Shown here piece after piece: positions 1-9,157 of a stretch of DNA of 64,000 nucleotides. Made by a program: the position numbers and the translations under genes. Each line of letters starts with the position of its first letter. Position 1 is the stretch's first letter. The notes beneath the pieces were generated by a model. That model had not been told where the DNA came from. It was given only the letters and a program-made list of their open reading frames with translations, and searched no databases. Origin of the DNA: an uncultured bacterium (GTDB lineage: Bacteria > Bacteroidota > Bacteroidia > Bacteroidales > Bacteroidaceae); assembly GCA_905215555.1 (NCBI GenBank), contig CAJMQU010000002.1, forward strand, positions 1-64,000. Reading direction: 5' to 3'.

Positions 1-1
1 A

Positions 2-94
2 TATAAACCCGACACCAGAAGAGCAAGGGTTTATGAAATACTCTACAAGAAATACCTTGAACTGGCAAAAAATGCTGAATATATCAATCTATAA
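2..94 (+). CDS. FGGY-family sugar kinase, C-terminal fragment (partial)
   Basis: Frame 2 is open from the window edge to a TAA at 92-94 and gives 30 residues containing the pattern RARVYEILYKKYLEL. This resembles the C-terminal helix of FGGY carbohydrate kinases (xylulokinase/ribulokinase type, A-x-VYD-x-LY-x-x-Y-x-x-L), which phosphorylate pentoses or related sugars in the cytoplasm. Only the tail is present, so the sugar cannot be assigned. It ends 19 bp before the GH172 start at 114, so the kinase probably belongs to the same operon as the glycan-degrading genes that follow. The family call rests on one short motif and is moderate. Confidence 0.55.
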   Translation, partial: YKPDTRRARVYEILYKKYLELAKNAEYINL

Positions 95-113
95 ACCATT
101 AATCTATTTAATC

Positions 114-1289
114 ATGAAAATCAAAGCTTTTATTTTAAGCGCCTTATGTTTAGGTGCAGTGGGCGTTTATGCTCAAAACTTTAATGGACTTGACATGAAT
201 ATGGGTAATTTGTATCGTTTGTCTGATGCAAAAACCCGCTCCATCAGTCCTGAAAACTTTACCGGCGAAAAGGGTAAAGGTGGTATGGCCGATCCGGTAA
301 GGGATAAAGATAAACCTAATCAAGCTAATGCACATCACGCAGCAAAGACATTGGGACAAGGCTGGAAGGTGAATCCTTATGTGAATATCGGTCCTAATGA
401 GACTTTTACATTGGCTGAAATAGAAGGTCCCGGTGCTATTCAGCAAATCTGGATGACTCCCACTGGTGAGTGGCGGAAAACAATTATCCGATTTTATTGG
501 GATGATGAGAAAGAGCCTTCCGTAGAATGTCCCATTGGTGATTTCTTCTGTAGTGGCTGGGGAGTGTATTCTCCATTATCTTCACTGGCCGTATGCGTGA
601 ATCCGGGTAGTGCATTCAATTGTTATTGGCAAATGCCTTTCCGTAAAAAGTGTAGAATCACTATGGAAAACATTGATCCGAACAATGAAATGCGGGTTTA
701 CTATCAGATAAACTATACATTGACTGAAGTTCCTGAAGATGCCGCTTACTTCCATGCACAATTCCGTCGTTCAAACCCCAATATGACTTCTGACCATGTA
801 TTGGTTGATGGCATCAAGGGCAAGGGCCAATATGTGGGTACTTACATGGCATGGCAGGTCAATAACAGTGGCTGGTGGGGTGAAGGAGAAATCAAATTCT
901 TCATGGATGGAGACAAGAAGTTCCCGACTATCTGCGGCACCGGTACAGAAGACTATTTCTGTGGTTCCTACAACTTTGAGAATAAAACAACCCGCCAATA
1001 CGAGGAATTCTCTACACCTTATGCAGGACTTCACCAGATTATACGCCCCGATGGGGTATACCGTTCACAACAACGTTTCGGTATGTATCGCTGGCATATC
1101 CTTGATCCTGTTCGTTTTGACAAGGATTTGAAAGTTACTATACAGGATCTAGGATGGCGCAATGATGGCCGTTATCTTGACCAGAAATCGGATATCTCTT
1201 CTGTTGCATTCTGGTATCAGAGCGAGCCGCATGCCAAGTTCCCGGCATTACCTTCGGCTGATGATCTGGAAGTCGTCAGACCTTTTTGA
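114..1289 (+). CDS. GH172 (DUF2961) secreted glycoside hydrolase
   Basis: The protein opens with a Sec signal peptide (MKIKAFILSALCLGAVGVYAQ). The body matches the DUF2961/GH172 pattern: an early IEGPGAIQQIWMT segment, RFYWDDEKEPSVECPIGDFF, and GTGTEDYFCGSY near residue 285, which carries conserved acidic residues. Characterised GH172 enzymes act on fructofuranosides or D-arabinofuranosides; which applies here is unknown. An in-frame ATG at 33 exists, but it overlaps the kinase tail and would put 27 residues before the signal peptide, so 114 is chosen. It lies directly upstream of a SusC/SusD pair and GH97 on the same strand, consistent with periplasmic glycan processing in a PUL. Confidence 0.85.
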   Translation: MKIKAFILSALCLGAVGVYAQNFNGLDMNMGNLYRLSDAKTRSISPENFTGEKGKGGMADPVRDKDKPNQANAHHAAKTLGQGWKVNPYVNIGPNETFTLAEIEGPGAIQQIWMTPTGEWRKTIIRFYWDDEKEPSVECPIGDFFCSGWGVYSPLSSLAVCVNPGSAFNCYWQMPFRKKCRITMENIDPNNEMRVYYQINYTLTEVPEDAAYFHAQFRRSNPNMTSDHVLVDGIKGKGQYVGTYMAWQVNNSGWWGEGEIKFFMDGDKKFPTICGTGTEDYFCGSYNFENKTTRQYEEFSTPYAGLHQIIRPDGVYRSQQRFGMYRWHILDPVRFDKDLKVTIQDLGWRNDGRYLDQKSDISSVAFWYQSEPHAKFPALPSADDLEVVRPF

Positions 1290-1349
1290 AAAGAAAATCA
1301 CGAGAGACAAATAACAACTTAAATTTATCAACCTTATTACTTTAAGTCT

Positions 1350-4322
1350 ATGCCTAAGTTTAATAAAGAACGGATTATTTCCGGAACAATGCGGCTGATG
1401 ACATTGGTATGTATGCTATGCGTATGCCAGTTTATCGTTGCACAGACAAAGAATTTCCAGGGTGTTGTGAAGGATTCAAAAGGCAATACTCTGCCGGGTG
1501 TTACGATTTTGGAGACGGGTACTGCGAACGGTGTTTCGACGGATGTCGATGGACGTTTTGAAATTAAGATGACTCCGGGTAACACACTAACGGTGAGTTA
1601 TATAGGTTATGTAACGCGCACTATTCAGACGAATGCAAATACCACTTCCCTTAATATAACTCTTGAAGAGGATGTTTTCCTGTTGGATGATGTGGTAGTG
1701 GTGGGTTACGGCTCGATGAAGAAGGGAGAAGTAACGAGTGCCATTACTTCGGTAAAAAAGGATAACTTCCTTGCCGGTATGGTGAAAAGCCCCGAACAGT
1801 TGCTTCAAGGTAAAGTAGCCGGTTTGCAGCTTTCTAATTATACCGGTGACCCAGTGTTGGGACTTGAAATGACTATTCGTGGCGTGAATTCATTATCAGG
1901 CAATACCAGTCCGCTGATAGTCATTGATGGTATCCCCGGTGGTAGCATGACGGCTATTTCAAGTGAGGATATTGAGTCTATTGATGTGTTGAAAGATGGA
2001 TCGGCTGCTGCAATCTACGGTACACGTGGTACGAATGGTGTGATTGTTATTACGACCAATCGTGCCAAAGCCACGAAGATGTCGCTGGAATACAATGCAT
2101 CTGTATCATTTGAAACTATTTCCAAACATGCAGATATGTTGACTGCGGATGATTATCGTAGCTTGAAAGATAATTCTGATTTTCCAGGTATTCAGGATGA
2201 AGGAACTACCACTGATTGGGTAGATGCAATCAGCCGTACAGCTATCAGCCAGAATCACTTTCTTTCTTTGAAGGGCGGCAATGCTCAGTCCAATTATGTG
2301 GCTTCTATCGATTACCGGAAACGTGAGGGTGTCATTAATAAGACAGACCGTGAATCCATCACTGCAAAAATCGGATTGAATCACAATATGTTTAACGATA
2401 AACTGCGTTTCCAGTTGAATATCAATGATAGCTATGTCACTCAGCAACGTGCATGGTATTCTGCCTACCTGAATGCTCTGTTGGAAAATCCAACACGTCC
2501 CATTTATGATGAGAACGGAAACTATACTGAATATAAAGTCAATCTGAAACCTTATAACCCTGTTGCCATGATTAATGAAGAATATGACAAAGAGGGATAT
2601 AATCAACTGATGATGAGCGGTAAAATGACAGTTACCCCGATTGAAGGGCTTAATTTGAGCGTCATGGGAGCTCTTCAACGCTTTGACCGTATGGAAAACA
2701 AGAGCAACTCTTTCAAGCATATGTCTACGGTTGTCAATGGTGATTATGGTAATGTGTGGAACTGGGCTGACAACAGTTTGCAGAAAACGTTGGAATTGGT
2801 AGGTGATTACACCAAATCCTTAGGACTCCATAATCTGGGTGCTATGGTGGGCTATAGTTATCAGGATGATGATGCTAAGGGATTATATCAATGGGCGAAA
2901 GATTTTCCGACGGATATGTTCGGTCCCTGGAACATTGGTTCTATGAATGATATGAAAGATAACAAAGCGGCTATGACCAGTTATAGGAATACACATAAGC
3001 TTATTTCTTTCTTTGGTCGTGTGACTTACAATTATGATGAGAAGTATATGTTCATGGCAAGTTTGCGCCGTGAAGGTTCTTCCCGCTTTGGCGATAATCA
3101 CAAGTGGGGATGGTTCCCTGCCGTATCAGCTGGTTGGCGCCTTAGTAAAGAGAATTTCCTGAAAGAGGTGAAGTGGCTGGATGATTTAAAATTCCGTGTC
3201 GGTTATGGTGTTACGGGTAACGAGGTGAATGCGAACTTGCTGTCAATGTATCTGCTGGGTTATGGTGGCTATGCTTACATTAATGGTAAATGGACACAGG
3301 GAGCTGCACCTTATCAGAATCCAAATCCCGATTTGAAGTGGGAAACGAAAAGCGAGCTGAACTTCGGTTTTGATTTCTCTTTCCTGAAGAACAGACTTTC
3401 GGGTTCGGTTGACGTTTATCATCGTGAGACTTCGGATTTGCTTTCTACTTACGAAGTTCCTACTCCGCCCTATATTGTATCGAGTATGATGGCAAACGTA
3501 GGAAAAATCAGAAATCAGGGTATTGAATTGTTATTGAGTGGTACAGCTATACAAACCAGGGATTTACGTTTTGACATAACAGGAACTTTTTCCTATAACA
3601 AGAACAAGATTGTATCTCTCTCTAACGGGCTTTACCAGAAAGATTACTGGTATGCAGGTGCTACAGGTTCACCGATACAGACGCATACACACATTGTAAG
3701 AGAAGGGGATCCGGTAGGTAATTTTCATGGTTTCCAAACGCATAGCCTCACATCTGATGGTCTGTGGATGGTTTATGGAGCTGATGGTGAACCGAAATTG
3801 CTGACGGATGCCAATGACGGTGACAAGCGGGTAATCGGCAACGGTATCCCTACAACTTATGGTAGTCTTAACCTGGCATTGAATTATAAGGGCTTTGATG
3901 TTTCTGTAATGTTCCGTGGTGCATTCAACTTCCAGGTGCTTAACCGTCAACGCATGCATTGGGAAACAACAGCACGTATCGGCGAAGGCAATCTGCCACG
4001 CTTCGTACTCGAGAAACCATTTGGTAGTAATTCCTATGTAAAGGGTGCTCCTGCCATGCAGAGTTACTATGTAGAAGATGGTGATTATGTGAAACTGGAT
4101 AATGTAAATATCGGTTATACGTTTAAACTCAAGAGCCAGAATGTCATTCAGCGCCTTCGTCTGTATGTAGCGGGTAACAATCTGCTTACTATGACGGGCT
4201 ACAAAGGGCTGGATCCTGAAGTCAGCATTAAAGGGCTTGCGCCCGGTGTTGAAGGTTCCGGTGCCGGTGAACTTTATCCGACAACACGCCAGTTTACTGT
4301 TGGTTTAAATCTTTTGTTTTAA
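1350..4322 (+). CDS. SusC-like TonB-dependent outer-membrane transporter (PUL 1)
   Basis: This 990-residue protein has the SusC layout: signal peptide ending near residue 32 (CQFIVAQ), a carboxypeptidase-regulatory-like beta-sandwich (FQGVVKDSKGNTLPGVTI), a TonB-box-like segment followed by VVVGYGSMKKGEVTSAI, a plug domain with the hallmark SIDVLKDGSAAAIYGTRGTNGVI, and a long beta-barrel ending in aromatic VGLNLLF. SusC proteins import oligosaccharides across the outer membrane using TonB energy, with SusD as a lid. The susD gene starts 18 bp downstream. The substrate is not predictable from this protein alone, but neighbouring GH172 and GH97 genes point to a furanoside- and alpha-hexoside-containing glycan. 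Confidence 0.95.
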   Translation: MPKFNKERIISGTMRLMTLVCMLCVCQFIVAQTKNFQGVVKDSKGNTLPGVTILETGTANGVSTDVDGRFEIKMTPGNTLTVSYIGYVTRTIQTNANTTSLNITLEEDVFLLDDVVVVGYGSMKKGEVTSAITSVKKDNFLAGMVKSPEQLLQGKVAGLQLSNYTGDPVLGLEMTIRGVNSLSGNTSPLIVIDGIPGGSMTAISSEDIESIDVLKDGSAAAIYGTRGTNGVIVITTNRAKATKMSLEYNASVSFETISKHADMLTADDYRSLKDNSDFPGIQDEGTTTDWVDAISRTAISQNHFLSLKGGNAQSNYVASIDYRKREGVINKTDRESITAKIGLNHNMFNDKLRFQLNINDSYVTQQRAWYSAYLNALLENPTRPIYDENGNYTEYKVNLKPYNPVAMINEEYDKEGYNQLMMSGKMTVTPIEGLNLSVMGALQRFDRMENKSNSFKHMSTVVNGDYGNVWNWADNSLQKTLELVGDYTKSLGLHNLGAMVGYSYQDDDAKGLYQWAKDFPTDMFGPWNIGSMNDMKDNKAAMTSYRNTHKLISFFGRVTYNYDEKYMFMASLRREGSSRFGDNHKWGWFPAVSAGWRLSKENFLKEVKWLDDLKFRVGYGVTGNEVNANLLSMYLLGYGGYAYINGKWTQGAAPYQNPNPDLKWETKSELNFGFDFSFLKNRLSGSVDVYHRETSDLLSTYEVPTPPYIVSSMMANVGKIRNQGIELLLSGTAIQTRDLRFDITGTFSYNKNKIVSLSNGLYQKDYWYAGATGSPIQTHTHIVREGDPVGNFHGFQTHSLTSDGLWMVYGADGEPKLLTDANDGDKRVIGNGIPTTYGSLNLALNYKGFDVSVMFRGAFNFQVLNRQRMHWETTARIGEGNLPRFVLEKPFGSNSYVKGAPAMQSYYVEDGDYVKLDNVNIGYTFKLKSQNVIQRLRLYVAGNNLLTMTGYKGLDPEVSIKGLAPGVEGSGAGELYPTTRQFTVGLNLLF

Positions 4323-4340
4323 CCTTTAAATTTTATAGCA

Positions 4341-5915
4341 ATGTTTAGAAAACAATATATTATCACTGCATTCCTTGCCCTTACTGCGGTATTCAGTGGT
4401 TGCACTAATCTTGATGAGGAAGTTTTCAGTAGCATTCCGGAAAAAGATTTCTATAAGACTGAGTCTGAGTTTTTGGCAGCTATGGTTCCGGTTTACTCAA
4501 GTATGCGTGCTATGATTGATTGGCAAAACTGGTGGGATCTGGAAGAAACGACCGATGTATGTGTCACTCCTGTTAAAAATCATGGTTTATGGTATGATGG
4601 CGGCATTTATATTCGCCTGCACCAACATTCATGGACGGAAGAAGATCCGCACCTGAATGCTATCTGGAATGTGTTGTATGCAGGTGTGTCAAGTGCCAAT
4701 CGCGTACTCTATCAGTTTGAAAACTCTTCCATAGAAATGGCTGGAAAGCAAAATTACATTTCGGAGTTGAAAGTGGCGCGTGCATTCTATTATTATTTGT
4801 TGCTTGAGGCTTTTGGAAATATACCTATCATCGACCGCTTTGATGTACCCGACGGCTATCTTCCTGCTACAGAGCCACGTGCAAAAGTCTTTCAATTTGT
4901 GGAAACGGAATTGAAAAACAATATCGATAACCTGAGCGAAGACAGATTGAGTACTTACGGGCGCTTTAATAAGTGGAATGCTAAAATGCTACTTGCGCGC
5001 ATGTATCTGAATGCTGAGGCTTGGATAGGTACGCCTATGTATAGCGAATGTGAAGCTCTGTGTGATGAAATCATACTTGCCAATAAGTATAGGCTTGATG
5101 GCGATTATTCATTGCCATTCTCTACAAACAATGAGTTGAGTAATGAAACAATGTTTGTCATTCCGTTTGATGAAACGAAATCCGGCGGGCAGATATATAT
5201 GTGGGCGCGCAAGACGTTGCACTATTCGCAGATGCAAACCTTTAGTCTTCAGGCTACTTGGCTGGATGGAGGTTGCTTAGGTGTTCCTACTTTCTTTGAC
5301 AATTATGTGGAAGGTGATGAACGTTTGGAAAAGACATGGCGGATGGGGCAGCAGTATGCTCTTGACGGAACTCCTCTATGGACAAACGGTTGGTGCGGTG
5401 ACCCGCAAATGTTGCTCAGTTATACCAGGGAGGTTACTAATATTAGTGGTGACGCTACGATGTATCAGGGTTACCGTTTCGGCAAATATGAAATCAAGGT
5501 AGGCGCTACCGGAACTCCGGACAATGATTATGTCATCATGCGCTATGCCGAGGTGCTTATGACAAAGGCGGAATGTATTCTTCGCACAGGTGGAAATTCA
5601 CAGGATGCGGCGGACTTGGTGAACGAAGTGCGTAGGAGAAATTTTGATACTACAAATGAGTTGACTGGTGCTGAACTTGAAGCTACCATATCTTACAATG
5701 GAGTACCGGTGAGGTATGGCCGTTTGCTTCAGGAACTGGGCGTCGAATTTGCCCTTGAAGGTTTACGTCGTAGTCAGTTGATTCGCTTTGATGATAACTA
5801 TACGAAAGGTACTTGGTGGGAACATACACCTACAAATGATACCAAACGTAATTTAATGTTGATTCCGTTCGACCAATTGCAACGTAATTCTAATTTGGTA
5901 CAGAACCCGAAATAA
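4341..5915 (+). CDS. SusD-like glycan-binding lipoprotein (PUL 1)
   Basis: A lipoprotein signal peptide ends with the lipobox FSGC at Cys21. The sequence has typical SusD features: the N-terminal LDEEVFSSIPEKDFYKTESEF segment, alpha-helical TPR-like repeats (VARAFYYYLLLEAFGNIPI, residues about 147-165), and a C-terminal VRYGRLLQELGVEFALEGLRRSQLIRF motif near residue 450, followed by PFDQLQRNSNLVQNP. It is expected on the cell surface, forming a lid over the SusC barrel encoded immediately upstream and binding the same glycan. It has the usual family length (524 residues). Confidence 0.95.
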   Translation: MFRKQYIITAFLALTAVFSGCTNLDEEVFSSIPEKDFYKTESEFLAAMVPVYSSMRAMIDWQNWWDLEETTDVCVTPVKNHGLWYDGGIYIRLHQHSWTEEDPHLNAIWNVLYAGVSSANRVLYQFENSSIEMAGKQNYISELKVARAFYYYLLLEAFGNIPIIDRFDVPDGYLPATEPRAKVFQFVETELKNNIDNLSEDRLSTYGRFNKWNAKMLLARMYLNAEAWIGTPMYSECEALCDEIILANKYRLDGDYSLPFSTNNELSNETMFVIPFDETKSGGQIYMWARKTLHYSQMQTFSLQATWLDGGCLGVPTFFDNYVEGDERLEKTWRMGQQYALDGTPLWTNGWCGDPQMLLSYTREVTNISGDATMYQGYRFGKYEIKVGATGTPDNDYVIMRYAEVLMTKAECILRTGGNSQDAADLVNEVRRRNFDTTNELTGAELEATISYNGVPVRYGRLLQELGVEFALEGLRRSQLIRFDDNYTKGTWWEHTPTNDTKRNLMLIPFDQLQRNSNLVQNPK

Positions 5916-5928
5916 TCATGTTACTATT

Positions 5929-5960
5929 CGGTCAGTATGCTTTATAAAGCGTTCTGACCG
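5929..5960 (+). other. Intercistronic hairpin between susD and GH97
   Basis: CGGTCAG at 5929-5935 pairs with CTGACCG at 5954-5960, and the enclosed bases can extend the stem (GCTTTA/TAAAGC). There is no U-run after it, so it is not a classic terminator. A hairpin at this place could stabilise the upstream susCD message or attenuate expression of the GH97 gene. Confidence 0.45.
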
Positions 5961-5990
5961 GATACTTTAACTTACATATCCATACTAAAT

Positions 5991-7970
5991 ATGACAATAA
6001 AGAAATTCTATATCTTATGTGCTGCCTTATTCTGTTTCATGGCTGTATCAGCCCAACAGAACATATCCGTTTCATCGCCCGATGGGAAACTCAAGTTTCT
6101 GTTGAAGATAACTCCGGAAACCGTTTCTTACGAGGTTAATTACAAAAAGCAGTTGTTGGTGGAGAACTCCCTACTGGGATTTAATTTCGACAACGGTGAA
6201 TTTGGCAGTAATCTGAAAAGCGGTAAGGTTCGCCGGAAGTCTATTGATGAAACCTATGAATTGGTGGTTGGTAAGGTGAGTAGTGCCCGTAATCATTGCA
6301 ATGAGATGATAGTTCCTCTGCAGGAAAAAGAGGTTCCGGGAAGGTTAATCAATCTGGTAGTGCGAGCTTTCAATGACGGAGTGGCTTTCCGTTATGAGTT
6401 TCCTGAACAAGAAGGATGGAATTCCTATGTGATGTATGATGAGAAGACCCAGTTCAGGCTGAATGGCAATCCGATGGTGCTATTGATGTACCTGCCGGGA
6501 TATATCAACACGCATGAAGGGGTGTACACTCATACGGAATATGATAAGATAGCCAAGAAACGTCTTATTGAAATGCCTGTGACTCTGGAATTTGATAACG
6601 GCATATACATGTCGATCACAGAAGCGGCTGTCCGCGATTATGCAGGTATGTATCTGGTGAAGGAGAAAAATGGCTTTGCAGGTAAACTGTCCCCCCGCCT
6701 GGGACAGGAGAAGATAAAAGTGGAAATCAATGAATTTCCGCACCGTACCCCTTGGCGTGTACTCTCTGTAGCCGACCGTGTGGGCGGACTTCTTGAAACA
6801 AACATCCTTACCAGTCTGAATGAACCCTGCAAGATTGAGGATACTTCATGGATAAAGCCTTGCCGGACTACGTTCACTTGGTGGAACGGTAATGTGGTGC
6901 CTGATAGTACTTTCTCTCCTGGAAACAACTTTGAGACAAACAAGTACTATATTGATTTTGCAGCCCGTAACGGTCTGGATGCCCATGGTATTTATGGGTA
7001 TGCCGAAACTCCCTGGTATTATGACGATAACTTCAACTTCGGCTGGGCAGGTCCGAATGCCGACATCACCCGTCCGATACCTTGCCTGAATATGCCGCGT
7101 ATTGTAGAGTATGCCAAGAGTAAAGGAGTGGGAATACATTTGTGGGTACATTGGCGACCACTCTATGATAAGCTGGAAGAGGCTTTTGGACTCTATGAAA
7201 AGTGGGGCGTAAAGGGCTTGATGGTCGATTTCCTGGATCGTGACGATCAGGAGATGATACGTATTCAGGAAGAAATTCTCCAGGCGGCTGCTAGGCATCG
7301 TCTATTTATCCAGTTTCACGGTTCCAGTAAGCCCTCAGGACTTACCCGCACTTACCCTAATGAATTCACCCGTGAGGGAACGCTCAATTATGAAGTTTGC
7401 AAGTGGGATACATTAGTGAATGCCGGTCATGATATTTCCGTTCCATTCACCCGTTTGCTGGCCGGACCCACCGATTACCATTTGGGAGGCTTCCGTGCGC
7501 TTCCACGTTCTGAGTTCAAGATTCAGTATGTCAATCCTTATGTGATGAGCACTCGTTGCCATATGATGGCGATGTATGTGGTTCTGGAAAACCATCTTAC
7601 CTCCTTGTGTGATACGCCTATGGCCTATGAAGGACAACCTGGTTTTGAGGTATTGCGTACAGTTCCCGGTACGTGGGATGAAATGCGTGTGCCATTGGCT
7701 GAATTCAATAAGTATGTCACCGTAGCCCGCCGCAATGGCACGGACTGGTGGGTCGGTACTTTGAACGATGGCACAGCACGCACATTAAACTTGGAGCTGG
7801 ATTTTCTGGGTGAGGGAGAATATCGGGCGGAGATATATACGGATGCTCCGGATGCTGAGAAGAATCCTAACCATTTGAGTAAGGAAATACGTACAGTGAC
7901 CCGTAAGGATAAGATAGAACTGCCTTTGGCTGTTGACGGAGGGGCTGTGCTGCGTATCTCTAAGTTGTAA
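5991..7970 (+). CDS. GH97 glycoside hydrolase, predicted retaining alpha-galactosidase type
   Basis: A Sec signal peptide (ends near MAVSAQQ) precedes a GH97 N-terminal beta-sandwich (ISVSSPDGKLKFLLKI) and a (beta/alpha)8 barrel. In the barrel, GLMVDFLDRDDQ places an aspartate (Asp413) where retaining GH97 enzymes carry their nucleophile; inverting SusB-type alpha-glucosidases lack it. The downstream REGTLNYE segment (462-468) holds the expected second catalytic or calcium-site glutamates. GH97 members cleave alpha-glucosides (inverting) or alpha-galactosides and similar (retaining) in the periplasm. The length (659) is normal. The gene closes the susCD operon 75 bp after susD. Retaining mechanism is an inference from Asp413; the substrate is not proven. 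Confidence 0.9.
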   Translation: MTIKKFYILCAALFCFMAVSAQQNISVSSPDGKLKFLLKITPETVSYEVNYKKQLLVENSLLGFNFDNGEFGSNLKSGKVRRKSIDETYELVVGKVSSARNHCNEMIVPLQEKEVPGRLINLVVRAFNDGVAFRYEFPEQEGWNSYVMYDEKTQFRLNGNPMVLLMYLPGYINTHEGVYTHTEYDKIAKKRLIEMPVTLEFDNGIYMSITEAAVRDYAGMYLVKEKNGFAGKLSPRLGQEKIKVEINEFPHRTPWRVLSVADRVGGLLETNILTSLNEPCKIEDTSWIKPCRTTFTWWNGNVVPDSTFSPGNNFETNKYYIDFAARNGLDAHGIYGYAETPWYYDDNFNFGWAGPNADITRPIPCLNMPRIVEYAKSKGVGIHLWVHWRPLYDKLEEAFGLYEKWGVKGLMVDFLDRDDQEMIRIQEEILQAAARHRLFIQFHGSSKPSGLTRTYPNEFTREGTLNYEVCKWDTLVNAGHDISVPFTRLLAGPTDYHLGGFRALPRSEFKIQYVNPYVMSTRCHMMAMYVVLENHLTSLCDTPMAYEGQPGFEVLRTVPGTWDEMRVPLAEFNKYVTVARRNGTDWWVGTLNDGTARTLNLELDFLGEGEYRAEIYTDAPDAEKNPNHLSKEIRTVTRKDKIELPLAVDGGAVLRISKL

Positions 7971-8046
7971 TGATAAAATACTTTTATTCAGGCAATAATG
8001 TAAGAGATAAGGCTAACGCATTGTGTAATGCATGAAGAAGTACAAT

Positions 8047-8086
8047 ATACCAGAAAGCTCAATATAAAAAGAGCTTTCTTTGGTAT
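8047..8086. terminator. Inverted repeat at the convergent end of GH97 and CPBP genes
   Basis: GAAAGCTC (8053-8060) and GAGCTTTC (8071-8078) form a perfect 8-bp stem around an A-rich 10-nt loop. The flanks ATACCA and TGGTAT extend it with a two-T bulge. It overlaps the stop codon of the minus-strand CPBP gene and lies about 80 bp after the GH97 stop, so it could end either transcript, although no strong U-run follows. Confidence 0.5.
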
Positions 8087-8472
8087 ATGTAAAATCCCAA
8101 AGCAAAAACAATACCTATGAAGAAAGTCACAATGACGTAGGCAAGCGAGTAATAATGCATACTGCCGAACAAGATAGCGGAAGGCAAAATTTGTGTCCAG
8201 ATATTCTTACTGATAAAACGATTGATAATACAGATGGGTAACATCTGAAATGCAAATGTTTCAAGCAGAGGAGCTATACTTATTCCGACAAATAGGTGAA
8301 ACACACTTTTTGTAAGGTCAGGAGCATTCCCGTTTTCTATTTGCGGATAAATGATTTCTATGATAATTCCTGTTGCTATTTTTATAACGAATGAAACAAC
8401 AAACAGAATAATCATTGATTTCCATACAGGCATTCCTGTTAGTTTCTCTATCCAATGTGATATCTTTTTCAT
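8059..8472 (-). CDS. CPBP-like (CAAX-protease/bacteriocin-processing family) membrane protein, short and degenerate
   Basis: The 137-residue protein has about four hydrophobic segments. PLLETFAFQMLPI occupies the place of CPBP motif 1 (EExxxR) but reads ETxxxQ; FGSMHYYSLAYV fits motif 2 (FxxxH); the last helix with the third motif is missing. CPBP proteins are integral-membrane glutamyl proteases or their inactive relatives. The altered motif and short length suggest a non-catalytic or truncated member. It starts 55 bp after the stop of the DUF3836 gene at 8528-9013 on the same strand and no separate promoter is obvious, so the two are probably co-transcribed from the operator-controlled promoter at 9061-9117. 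Confidence 0.6.
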   Translation of the reverse strand: MKKISHWIEKLTGMPVWKSMIILFVVSFVIKIATGIIIEIIYPQIENGNAPDLTKSVFHLFVGISIAPLLETFAFQMLPICIINRFISKNIWTQILPSAILFGSMHYYSLAYVIVTFFIGIVFALGFYIYQRKLFLY

Positions 8473-8527
8473 GCTTTATCTGCTATTATTCTACGTCCTG
8501 CATACTTTTAACGAAATAATCGGTGGA

Positions 8528-9013
8528 TTATTTTTCGGCAAATAGCATAATTTCTTCCGGTTGCGTGCTGTGTTCTGCCGTCAGGTTCCAGGAATTGTCT
8601 TTCTTGTTCCATTTATAGCTTTGGTAATTCGCGCCCATTGCGTTTATCTGGTAAACAGCTTTGGCTTTTACATCGGCGTAAGCGTTCGTTTTGCTGTTCC
8701 ATGCTACGTATTCCACGTTTATATCTGTTCCGTCATAAGAGAATTTCAGGCAATATTGCTTCTCAAAACTTTGGTTCTCCTTGTTCCATTTCAATACCTC
8801 TTTGGCTGATACGCGTCCTTCGGCATTGTACGCATAGTTATACTGCAAATGATTGTGCAGATACTTCCGGTTCTCTACTTTGAATACGGTTTCCGTCTTT
8901 ACGCGGCCTTCGTTCATTTCCGTGTTGTAGGCGAAGCCCTCCTGGTTGTTACCGTTTACTGCGTTTACTACTGATGTCAATGCGAATACTACTGATACTA
9001 CTAAAGCTTTCAT
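8528..9013 (-). CDS. DUF3836 small secreted protein (copy 1)
   Basis: The protein opens with a signal peptide (MKALVVSVVFALTSVVNAV) and continues with the DUF3836 pattern: an LQYNYAYNAEGRVSAKEVLKWN segment resembling a YD-repeat strand pair, then a Cys-containing strand (YCLKFSY), V-x-YVAWNSK, a VYQIN segment and KWNKKDNSWNL. The function of the family is unknown; the fold is presumably a small beta-sheet exported to periplasm or surface. Longer in-frame starts (9082, 9040) exist, but 9082 lies upstream of the -7 element at 9061-9068, so it cannot be on the transcript. Transcription is expected from the divergent operator region shared with the kinase at 9158. Confidence 0.8.
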   Translation of the reverse strand: MKALVVSVVFALTSVVNAVNGNNQEGFAYNTEMNEGRVKTETVFKVENRKYLHNHLQYNYAYNAEGRVSAKEVLKWNKENQSFEKQYCLKFSYDGTDINVEYVAWNSKTNAYADVKAKAVYQINAMGANYQSYKWNKKDNSWNLTAEHSTQPEEIMLFAEK

Positions 9014-9060
9014 AATGATTTTATTTTTTAAGTTATACATTCTTGTTTCTTTCGATGTTG

Positions 9061-9138
9061 CAAAGATAGGGCAGGGGCACAAGGATGAATGTTATTGTAA
9101 TGTTATCTTTAGGTTAATGCAGAAAAATAGTATCTTTG
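9061..9138. promoter_or_regulatory. Divergent promoters with triple 11-bp direct-repeat operator (site 1)
   Basis: TGTTAT at 9090, TGTTAT at 9101 and GGTTAA at 9112 are spaced exactly 11 bp apart, as in sites for PhoB/OmpR-type regulators. A minus-strand -7 element (TATCTTTG, read from 9068 to 9061) is 21 bp from the left edge, and a plus-strand TATCTTTG at 9131-9138 is 13 bp from the right edge. The operator therefore overlaps the -33 region of both the DUF3836 gene and the kinase gene at 9158. Confidence 0.75.
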
Positions 9139-9157
9139 TCCCCAAAATAATGACAAG

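Noticed and set aside
33..113. Longer start of the GH172 gene at 33
   Set aside because: It overlaps the kinase C-terminus in another frame and puts 27 residues before a clear signal peptide.
8528..9082. DUF3836 copy 1 start at 9082
   Set aside because: This start lies upstream of the predicted -7 element at 9061-9068, and the signal peptide begins at 9013.
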